The notes below the pieces were generated by a model. It ran no database searches and was not told the origin of the DNA. It was given only the letters and a program-made list of their open reading frames with translations. This document shows positions 52,642 to 62,172 of a stretch of 64,000 nt of DNA, piece after piece; positions within the stretch are counted from its first letter, which is position 1; every line of letters begins with the position of its first letter. The stretch covers positions 372,001 to 436,000 of the forward strand of contig SAUG01000007.1 of the NCBI GenBank assembly GCA_011316305.1, read 5' to 3'. The position numbers were made by a program, and so were the translations under genes. Source of the stretch: Rusavskia elegans. Its lineage: Eukaryota > Ascomycota > Lecanoromycetes > Teloschistales > Teloschistaceae.

Positions 52642-53430
52642 CCTTCACCTTAAGCCTGCCATGTTGTGCTAAAATGGGTTGGATTTGGAACAAGAATACC
52701 CTGTCTCGTCAGAACAAGAATAGATTGCAATGAGGGGTCACAACAACCAGTACCTCGATAAGGGATATCGTCCTAACGATTGCACAGATGTTGCCGTACA
52801 GCTGATCTGTTGACCCGTAATGTCACGCTCAACAGTACAGTAGACTTGTAGTGACTTGGTTCTACATTATGAGCGCCAGATGTGTGGGTTGCTGTGCCCA
52901 CATTGCAATCTATTCTTGTTCTGACGAGCCTGGCTTGAAGTACATAGACGAGATCATAGTCATAAGAAAGAGAAGAGCTCCTTACAAGAACACCAAGGGT
53001 AAAGTAGCGAATCGTCAGTGCAAGTCAGCATCGGTTGAAGATCCAGAGTATTTGAAGTTCCTCAGAGACTCAGATTACATAACTCATACCGGGAATCGCT
53101 TGTTCCTAGGCAAGCGCAGCCGCGGCTTTACTCTGATCCATCATTTTGTATGCAACCAGTCATCGTGAAAGGAAGAAACATGCTATTTCCGCTCAAACAC
53201 AAACTTCAGTGTCGCCAAGGTGTACGCCATCAGCCTTCAACACATCAGCACGCTTTCCCATTGATAAGGAATCGCGGACCAAAAGTCGCGTTACATGGCG
53301 TGGCATCCAGATGACTGTCTGCCAAGCCCGTGGCAGCGTGATCTTCCGGCTCCTTCCAGTCTGTCCGGTCCAGTTTACGCTCACATGCCTCGTTACTACG
53401 ATACTACCCATCCTCTATTCCTACAACAGT
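52642..53430. other. Intergenic containing the intact MITE copy
   Basis: Between the RING/TRAF gene (minus) and the Syn8-like gene (plus). It contains the element at 52705-52928. Open frames in 52851-53430 show no domain. Confidence 0.6.
52705..52928 (+). mobile_element. MITE-like element with 28-bp perfect terminal inverted repeats
   Basis: Left end 52705-52732 and right end 52901-52928 are exact reverse complements over 28 bp; outer bases are CTCGTCAG. The inverted similarity continues imperfectly for about 15 bp inward. The element is 224 bp and has no coding capacity. CCTG occurs on both sides (52700-52703 and 52929-52932), a possible 4-bp target duplication if one extra T belongs to the left end. 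Three degenerate relatives are in this window. Confidence 0.85.
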
Positions 53431-54324
53431 ATGGCGAGTGCCACTCAGCTCTACCTCCTTGCTGATCACATCAAGCTATCACTTCTCGAGCGGCAGCGGG
53501 CAATATCGCTGAACCTCGAACCAAACTCTCAAGATGGACACATCTCCAGGTCGCTCGACTCATTCCGTGAAGGCATCGAAGGACTAGAACAACAACAAAG
53601 ACAGCTTGCAAGTAGCGACTCTTCGTACGCCCTCTTCCATTAATAGACCAGCTGCGTTGTACTCATATCCAGCCGTAGTACCTCAAACGACCTTCAAGAG
53701 CAGATCCAACGTCTTCGCAGCCAATACGATGACCTGACCTCCCAGTTCCGTGGCTTCCCCTCCGAATCCAATTCCTCAACAGCCCAGCCAAATAATCCAA
53801 ACCTCACGCCAGACTTCGCTCGAGCCAAAGACCGGCGCCCTCGCATTCCCTCCTCCTCCTCCTTCAAACGATCCACCGGCACATCCCCCAATCCCTCGAA
53901 ATCGGTTCGCTTCACCGACTCCCCGAGCAACTCCGCTCAAGAAGATGCTGCTGAAGCCGCCAACCGTGCAGCACTATTCCCCTACCGCGATGAACCCGAA
54001 CCTCCCGACCAAAGCCATCTGGACAACCAGCAGATTCACGAATACCACAAGAACGTGATGCAGCAACAAGACGAGCAATTGGATCGTTTAGGCGACAGCA
54101 TCGGACGGCAGAGGGAATTGAGCATGCAGATCGGGGACGAATTGGATGAGCATGTGCAGATGTTGGATGAAGTTGAGGGGCATGTGGATCGGCATCAGAC
54201 AACGTTAGATGGTGCGAGGAAGAGGTTGGGCAATTTTGCGAGGAAAGCAAGGGATAACAAGCAGCTGACGATTATATTGATACTGATCATGGTTCTGATC
54301 ATCCTGATTCTACTCTTGAAATGA
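53431..54324 (+). CDS. syn8: Syn8-like Qc-SNARE
   Basis: Two exons (53431-53624, 53679-54324) joined across a 54-nt intron give 279 residues. It acts in endosomal/vacuolar membrane fusion. The N-terminal part is helical with Gln-rich segments. ALFPYRDEPEP precedes the SNARE motif, as in Syn8/syntaxin-8 proteins. The SNARE helix runs QQQDEQLDRLGDSIGRQREL through HVDRHQTTLDGARKRL, with a central Gln. A C-terminal membrane anchor LTIILILIMVLIILILLLK ends the protein. The coding strand is C-rich in the first part and G-rich in the SNARE part. Confidence 0.92.
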
Positions 54325-54710
54325 AGAGCATGGCTGTACATAGGGGCGCAGGCGCGGAAAAAGACTCTGGACTCTGAGATTACAGAGTCAGGTTGGAAGG
54401 TCAGTCTGGAGCGAGCGGGGTCGGCGTTTGGGGTCCGTCTACAAGGAACCTCGTTGGAGGGAATTTCCAGTTAAAAGTTCAGTAACGAGACGAAGACCAT
54501 CTGAGAAAGCACTTGCTCACGGGGGAATTCATCCATCATGGCCGAAAGGAGGTATACGCCATGCAGTCCTAAATGTACATGAACCGAATGAGAACGAAAT
54601 ATCCCCAAGCTCGCCGATGAAAAGCACCCACCAGCACAAATGGAAGTAGCTTCCAGACCCTCATCCGAGCTTTTCCTCTCCGCACCAAATCTTCACCACG
54701 TTCAGCTCCC
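54325..54710. other. Intergenic between convergent genes
   Basis: Tail-to-tail spacer; no feature recognised. Confidence 0.45.
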
Positions 54711-55246
54711 CTATTCCTTCGCAGCCTGTTCGGTCTCCTTCGTCAACTTAGCAATGTCCTCCTCGACATTGTGTACCTCATCCCTATCAGCTTTGATCTT
54801 CTCGCGCAATCGCCACGTCAGCTTTCCAGTTTCTGTAGATACTTTGCTCCCCACCCTCAATCGCCAAATCTCGGAACAAGTGAAAAAACATACCGCAGCC
54901 TCACTGTTGCTCGACAATTCCTTCTTCCAATGGCCCTTCCCTTCCTTCTGCTTATTCAATTGATCCTCCTTATGGTGATCGATATTCGCTTTGCGATCCG
55001 CGTCGCTATCTGTCGGATTGACCCCATTGTCAGCCCATCACAACATACAGTGGACATAGACGGAGAGCATGAGCCAAGAGTGATTGGGGATTCACGCTGA
55101 CGTTCACTGTGATCTGATTCGCTGAGGGCTGCTCTCCGGGAACTGGTATGGAAGCAACGGGTGTTGGTGTTGGCAACGACGATAGACTGTCTAGGAATGG
55201 AAGAGCGAGATAATGAGCGTAGAGCTCTGCTTGCGAGGAACGACAT
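54711..55246 (-). CDS. Small fungal mitochondrial protein of unknown function
   Basis: Three exons (55246-55108, 55009-54894, 54797-54711) give 113 residues. The N-terminus MSFLASRALRSLSRSSIPRQ is Arg/Ser-rich, without acidic residues, and ends near CFHTSSRR, a typical mitochondrial presequence with cleavage site. The mature part is very hydrophilic (DADRKANIDHHKEDQLNKQ, GKGHWKKELSSNSEAAIKAD) and ends in a Glu/Lys helix. The GKGHWKKELSSNSEAA stretch occurs in a fungal family of mitochondrial proteins I recognise only as uncharacterised. Introns are 98 and 96 nt. Confidence 0.8.
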
Positions 55247-55763
55247 TGGTGATAGGTGCACGATGGTTGCAATGGCCGAGGGCGTGAGTTGGTTCCTGGG
55301 CGGAGGGTCTGCAACTGAGGCCTCGGGTAAATTTGGCCGAGGGGGCTACGTCACCGTTTGAAGCGGAAATTGAGCGATTGAAAGACAACGGGTTTCGCTT
55401 TGAAAAGGGTAGACTTAGATAAGCTGCAATAATGCTGTTCTTTGATAATCATTATTTATGCTCTGAGCCACCCCTGAGACCAAGCTCTTACCCCTATTCT
55501 CCTCTTCCGAATTCATACCCATACGGTCCAGTCACCAACAGGCCCTAACCGACCCTCTGAACCAAGTATGGTTCGTGCTCATTTCCTTCCTTTTTCATAG
55601 TCTACCGAGCTGGGTCCCCCAAGCCAGCAACTGTGTAGACTCTACCATGAAGGCATCTCAAACCATTGTCGGTGGGTGACGATGCTCGACGCCAAGAGCG
55701 TTCTGACCTGGCCTCGGGAAGAACTCGCACAGAGTGTTTCGTTTTTGCTTCATGAAATCAGAC
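55247..55763. other. Intergenic
   Basis: Between two minus-strand genes; no feature recognised. Confidence 0.45.
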
Positions 55764-58413
55764 TCAACCAAGCAGCTCGACATCAAGCCCAATCGCCCGC
55801 ATGAACAAGTTGACATTCCCCAATCGCTGCGCCGCCATCTCAGTGGGAAGTGTCTTGCTCTGTGCGACTGTTTCCATGACACGATCCCTTTGGAACATAC
55901 TGTTAGCGTTTGCTTAAGATTGAGCGGTATCCAAACTTACTTGACGGCGATAACAAGCCGCTGTTGCTGGTCAGGGCTTGCCCCGATACCAGTTGCGGCC
56001 AGAAATTGCCAAACGTAGACGTCTTGAGCGGTGTTGACGCTACCAGGAAATATATCGGCCAGCATCGGCTCGACCGTATCAAAGAGACGGTTGTAGAGCC
56101 TCAGCCACTGCCCCCAATCCTCGTCTGACGCCTCCTCCGCCTGCCTGATAAGCTCGGCTCGGCTGATGAGTGTCGTCAGAATATCCAGGCCGACCTTGCT
56201 CCGCGCCACTGCTTGCATGTTCGACCGATCCAGGATGACACCCAGCAAACCCATGATGATTTGAAGGGGCGCCTCGTTGATATACCCAAACAGACTAGGC
56301 ATCACAGCCTGGCAGAAGAGCTCGACTTCTTCGCGCACACTAGCTGATGGCTGGGTACTGCCGGCCTGAGGTTGCACCAGGCGAATGACGTCTATCACAT
56401 TGAGATGTACAACGATCATGGTCAAGATGGTAAGACGTTGCTCTTGATCGATGTGACGGAAGATCCGGGGGATCGCTTTCTTCCCCTTTGGATAGGACAA
56501 GAAAGCAATGAATGGATGGAGCACGGGCGACTCTGGTACGATGGGTTCGAGTACCTTGAGCTCGCTCCAAAGTTGCTCTCTCAGATCTTGCATTGCCTCT
56601 CGCCACTCGATGTGTCGTTCATCGAGAGCCGGGTCGCTTTCGTCAGTAGTTTGAGGCGGCAGACGTCGTTCATGATCCTCCATTTTCATCAACGTCGTGT
56701 ACACGTTTTCGATATTCTTCAGTACTGTCTTTCGATCGCTAACACTGAGGCCGGACTGGGTCACTTTCCTGCTGCTCGCTTGCCGACCTGCGCTTGATGG
56801 TCGATTCGTCACGTCACTGTCCTGTTTCTTGATGTTCAATAAAGGCTTTGGCGTTTTGGCATTGCTGAATGATATTTTGCCAAGACTCCCTTCAATGATC
56901 AATTGCTTGTTCTTCGGCTTCAACTTTGCGGCCTCTACGGCGCGCTGAACCTGTTGTTCCATACGCTGCATGTGATTGTCACCTCCGCGGACTTGTCTTC
57001 GTGCCATGCCACCATGACGACTACCCGTCTGAAAAAGATATGTTTGTGCAAAGTTACTCAGAGGCTGCTGTGGATTCTGCCTGATCCCCCCTCGGATCTG
57101 GTTGTGCACTTGGTAGTAGAAGTCCTCGGAGATTGAAGCGTCGGGATCATGTTCACTGGTATTACCGGTGGCTGTCATAAGCTGTTGAAGCTGGATGCGC
57201 GTAATGAAGTTCTTGTCTTGGGGAGTCATTAATCCATTATCTTTGGATAACAGATAGATCTTGTGGTTGCGTTTTGCACGTTTAGCGTCCTCGTGAAGGA
57301 AGGCTTGCCGTTCCTCTTCTGAAAGCTGCATCAGTTGTTGTGGGTGAGTGATGATGGGAATCGTATGGGTGGTACCACTGGGACCAGTGACTGGAACCTG
57401 TGGCTGTGGGTGCGCTGATGGAGAAGGCTCTGGTGGTCGCGGGGCCAGTTGGGCCGGCTGTCTGTTGGGGTTTTGCAGAATTTGACGAGGTTGAGGCAAC
57501 GTACGAGCAGGCGAAGGCTGAGCTGGCGGCTGTCCTCGTTGCAGGGCCTGAGAAGCACCGATATGCTGCGTTCCTTGTACCGACATTTCAGGCCGTGGTA
57601 CTTGTGGAGATCTCTGTGCATGCTGTGCTCGAGGTTGGTTCATCGCTTGTTCATGCAAATTGGGTGCAATCAATGGAGGCTGGTGGGAATGAGACTGTGG
57701 CTGTTGTGCTTGCATTACAGGTGGTATTTGTGGCTCCTGCTGTGGAACGACGCTTGGGCTGGGTTTCCTAGCCTGTGAACGCATGGCAGCTTCGACCTCT
57801 TCAAGACTCATCATCTTTTTGGCGGGCGTAGCAGTGGACTTTGGTTGGTTGACAGATGTTGCTCCAGGGCCGCCCCCAGGTTTCTCTGGAGCTGTGCCCC
57901 ATAGACTCGCATTGGCCCGCAATCCGGTTTGATACTCAGGCCTCTTGTAACCTTCATAACCGGTCTTGTAGGGTCTTGAGGTCTGTCTCGGAGGACTTGG
58001 TTGTTTCGCAGGAGGCTGTTGGCGGCTGAAACGCATCTGCTCCTCATTGATGGCATCCGAAACCTTGGCAGTCTGGCCAAAGTAGTCAAAGTCTCTAGCA
58101 GTGTTCTGAGAAGCATTGTCCGCTGCTCGGCCGTTATCGCCACCAAAGGTATCCTCGTTGAAATCGTCGTTTGTCTCCTCGAGTTGGTCCCCAAGCCCGT
58201 CGTAAGTATCTTCAAAATCGATGCTGCAGCCGAAAGTTAGCATGAAAGGCCATCCATGCGAGTAGTGAAGACTTGCGCATCATCCTCGTCATCTTCTTCT
58301 GGACGATTGTTGGAAAATGATGCGAAAGGATCTGAGACGGCGGTGAAGCCAGGAGCGTTGACAGGATGACCACCATCTCGCGGTAAAGTAGTTTCAAACC
58401 CGAAGAAAGACAT
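55764..58413 (-). CDS. pat1: Pat1, mRNA decapping activator
   Basis: Three exons (58413-58277, 58223-55941, 55887-55764) give 847 residues. Pat1 is a P-body protein that promotes decapping with Lsm1-7 and Dhh1. The N-terminus MSFFGFETTLPRDGGHPVN and DDAIDFEDTYDGLGDQLEE are diagnostic. A Pro/Gln-rich disordered region (about 100-330) follows. The C-terminal helical domain has LEPIVPESPVLHPFIAFLSYPKGKK and ends RAIGLDVELLG. Intron 1 (53 nt) is a GC-AG intron (GCAAGT donor, TGCTAAC branch). A GT donor two bases downstream would break the frame, so GC use is required. Confidence 0.95.
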
Positions 58414-59067
58414 TGTAAATTTAGGCCTAAAAGAATTGCCAAAGCAAAGTTGATGAACTGGAAGTTAGACGTCGGACATGGTCAAGGTCGTTGGGCGTGA
58501 TGTGGCGAAAGTGAGAAGCAACTCATTTGGCTTACAGACCGGCGAGGTGATGGTTCAGGTAAATAGATGGCAAATGAGCATGGCTGCAAAGTGGACGTTG
58601 ATAAACGAAGATTATTGTGGTGGGGAAGCGCATCGATGAAGGGTATCGAAAGATCTGATATCTGCCAAGCCTCCATAGACTTCAATACCCATGCTCTCAA
58701 TTGGGTCGGCGCTTGCGTGTCGTCTCCTGTGTTGTATTTGCCGGCGAGAGATCCTTCGAGGCAGCATTCCTCGATATATAAACAGGTACCCCTTGCCTTT
58801 TCTAGGTGATGTGGACTTCATTCGCTCGTTGATTCCATCCATTGGCTTCCTCTCTACCTTCACTCTCAGGCCATAGCCGGGGCCAAATATCTGTCCTTCT
58901 CCATTCCAACCGAACACTGACGTCCAGCTCCCTCTCGTCATCGAGCTTGGTTTTCTTGTGGAGCTTTTCGAGATCTACAGGAACCGTTCACCAACGTGGC
59001 GATCGGGGAAAAGGACAGTGGGGAGAAGGGTGCTCCTACAGGTTATCCCCCCCAACAACCCGCAAGC
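58414..59067. other. Divergent promoter region
   Basis: About 650 bp between PAT1 (minus) and the mannosyltransferase gene (plus); no gene supported. Confidence 0.5.
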
Positions 59068-60513
59068 ATGGCAGCCGGAAGCGCAAGGATAGTCCGCTAT
59101 ATCCTATTTGCCTTTTTTGTGAGTCAGATCCAACTACTCCTAGTGTACAGGCTGATCCGAGGTCCAGGGCATCATGGTCCTCTACTTCATGTCCTCTTCT
59201 TCGATACCTCGACCGCCTTTACCAACAACATCAGATCTAAAGGGTGAACAAGGGAAGACACATCCAGGGGCTCCTGCTGGCGATGTTCAGACACCACCGC
59301 CGTTGACAGTCGAAAAGGTGGCTGATGCCTCCAATGCGGCATCTGCACCGGCTCTGACAAGCCCGAAACAGTCCAACGACGGTCCTTCAGGTCCCGCTCA
59401 ACCTGTTGCTGAGACCAGCGGTGAAAGAATGAATGCCACCTTCGTGACGCTGGCACGAAACTCCGATCTTTGGGAAATCGTAAAGTCAATCCGGCAGGTG
59501 GAGGACCGTTTCAACAGGAAGTTCCACTACGACTGGGTGTTCTTGAACGACAAACCCTTCGATACAGCTTTCAAGAACGTCACAACCTCATTGATATCCG
59601 GCAAGACGCACTACGGCCTGATCCCGGAAGAACATTGGTCTTTCCCCGAACACATCGACACAGACAAGGCCCGCAGGGTACGAGAGGACATGGCTCAGAG
59701 GAAGATTATCTACGGCGATTCCATCAGCTACAGGCATATGTGTCGCTTCGAATCGGGCTTCTTCTTCCAGCATCCTCTAATGCAGCAATTCGAGTGGTAT
59801 TGGCGAGTTGAGCCCAGTATTGAGCTCTACTGCGATATCAATTACGATACTTTTAAGTTCATGCGAGACCACAACAAGAAGTACAGTTTCGTGCTGAGTC
59901 TATATGAATACGTCGAGACAATCCCCACGTTATGGGATAGCGTCAATACTTTCAGAAACAATCATCCGGAACATATAGCGGAAGACAATGGCATGAAATT
60001 TCTGAGTGATGATGGAGGAGAGACGTACAATCACTGCCACTTCGTAAGTTGAACATGATCAGCCGCGTGAGGGAGACATACTGAATTCATTCCTCCCAAG
60101 TGGTCCAATTTCGAAATCGGAAATCTCAATTGGCTTCGATCACAAGCCTACACCGATTACTTCAATCAGCTCGACAAGGACGGCGGGTTCTTCTATGAGC
60201 GCTGGGGCGATGCTCCAGTACACTCGATCGCTGCTGGTTTGCTCCTCAAGAAAGACGAGATTCACTTCTTCAACGACATCGCCTATTACCATGTTCCTTT
60301 CACACATTGCCCCACCGGCGAGCAATACAGATTAGACCGAAAGTGCCATTGCAACCCTAAGGATAACTTTGATTGGAAGGGATACTCATGTGAGCCGGAC
60401 TTATCTCTCCTCCTTTGTTTCTCGCACCAAACTGACGCCAAGAAGGTACTTCGCGCTTTTTCGACATGAACAAATTGGAGAAGCCACAAGGTTACAAAGA
60501 CCAACAGGACTAA
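59068..60513 (+). CDS. Kre2/Ktr/Mnt1-family alpha-1,2-mannosyltransferase
   Basis: Four exons (59068-59118, 59168-60043, 60101-60389, 60446-60513) give 427 residues. It is a type II Golgi enzyme extending O- and N-linked mannose chains. A short cytosolic N-terminus is followed by one signal anchor ([18 protein letters not shown]) that is split by intron 1. The stem is Pro/Ala/Ser-rich. The catalytic domain shows [63 protein letters not shown] and [23 protein letters not shown]. The Glu in YWRVEP is the predicted catalytic residue of the family. Confidence 0.95.
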
Positions 60514-60799
60514 TGTACGATGCTGTTAGCAGCTTTCTTTCTGCATGCATCTATGGTGGATTCAGGGATTCTTCGGAGTAGCGCGATGAAGGCGGCGTCA
60601 TTGGATGCGGCGTTTCACAGTATCGTGGTCCCGGGGTGGTATCGATACGGATCCAGTGCCCATAGAGTATGTACAACAAACGTTTGCTTGTTACGTCGTG
60701 CTTTCACCGGTACAATGCTCGAATAATGACTCCATATGCTTGACCCATATACCTGCTTATGCATCCCAACAAGCAACCTTGTAATCCAAGACAGAACAA

Positions 60800-61665
60800 T
60801 CACGAAGCGGTCTTCGGCTTCTTCGTCCCATATTTGGATCGCGAGGTCTGTCTATGCCCAACTCCACCCTATAGCAGCGTAAACGTAAGTCAAAACACAT
60901 AGTTGCATATCTTTCCTTTAGGAACACAGACGCATGCATGGGAATCAACCTACAAGATCCATAGCCCCCCGTACGAGATGATATCTCACACCCGGACAAT
61001 CTTGACTCCTTCCTCCTCTCACCAGTACCACGCTATGCTGTTGTACATTATGCCCTAAAAACCCACGCAAATCGAATTAGCAACAAGATCTCGAATCTCC
61101 GCAGTGTTCATAACCATCCATCGAGATACAATTGCTCTCATGCATCCATCCTTCCAACCCTTCCATTCACAAATCCCTTTTCTCTCACTTCTCCAATACC
61201 CGCCCAGTAACCTCCCCCTTCCCCCTTCTCCCCCCATCTCCCCACAACCCTAGAAAACCCCCAAAACCTACCTTCCCCAGGAATATAACACGTAACACTC
61301 CTTCCACTACTCAACCTAACCTTCGCGACCTTGCGCTCCGCCGAATTCGGCTTCTTAGGCTTCATGACGCTCACTTTCAGGCACACGGCTTTCATATGCG
61401 GGCGGTTGACAAGGGCGGGGGAGACGGGGTGGCGGGCGCGTTGGGAGGTGCGCGGGGTGCGGCGGACTTGGTTGAGGGTTGTGTGGTGCGGGGAGGAGGT
61501 GGAGAAGGGTGTTTCATGTTGGAGAGGTAGGAGGTGTTGGTATTTGGGGGTTCTGGGGATAGCATTGGTGGAGGGGTTCGATTTGAGGAGGGGGGTGGGA
61601 CGGAGGGATTGAGAGATGAGGGCGCGGAGGGAGGCGAGTAGTCGGATAGATGGTGTTGGTGGCAT
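60800..61665 (-). CDS. Mitochondrial ribosomal protein uS12m
   Basis: Three exons (61665-61272, 61054-60954, 60868-60800) give 187 residues. It sits at the decoding centre of the mitochondrial small subunit. The N-terminal 65 residues are basic and Pro-rich and likely a presequence. The conserved part begins TTLNQVRR and continues [60 protein letters not shown] and [11 protein letters not shown]. Intron 1 is long for this genome (217 nt). The Lys/Pro loop KPKKPNSA that contacts the decoding site is intact. The 5' coding strand is C-rich. Confidence 0.94.
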
Positions 61666-62172
61666 GGTTGGGAGTTGTATGGGGTTGAAGTGATAGAGAT
61701 AAAGTAATGAAATTCGAAGTACTGGACATCGACGTTGTGATCGGAGAAAAGCCACTAGTGCACTAGCCGGATTGAGTTACTCGTGGGATGCGATTCAGGG
61801 GTCAGCCCACAGGTAATACAGCGTTTCAACAGGCTGTATTCAGTATTCTACCATTCTGATAAACATTGAGGAAGATATACGTAGTAGTCATAGAGCAAAG
61901 CATGCGTTAAAGCGAAATCCTACATCGTGGTAGCGACTGTCGTACGCCCTCATCGCGATAGACTGATAATACGACAAGCCCCTGAATTGGATGCCGTAAC
62001 GGGGGACCTTGGGAGGTGATGAGGATATCGAAACAATGCACAGCGGCGACGAGGATGGACTACAGAGTTTTGGATGATATCTGATGTTTGCTGCCATATC
62101 CCCAAACCCAGTACCAAACCAGCTCCTCGATCAGCCAACAACGCTAATAGCAACCAATACGTATATCATGGA
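61666..62172. other. Intergenic with degenerate MITE relic
   Basis: Between uS12m and VPS15, both minus. Contains the relic at about 61855-61978. Confidence 0.5.
61855..61978 (-). mobile_element. Degenerate MITE-like element, copy 4
   Basis: It aligns with copy 3 (33060-33206) and the reverse complement of the intact copy: ATCC-TACATCG-GGTA, CTGTCGTACGCCCTCAT, then ACGACAAG at 61971-61978. It is the most diverged of the four; left limit approximate. Confidence 0.45.
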
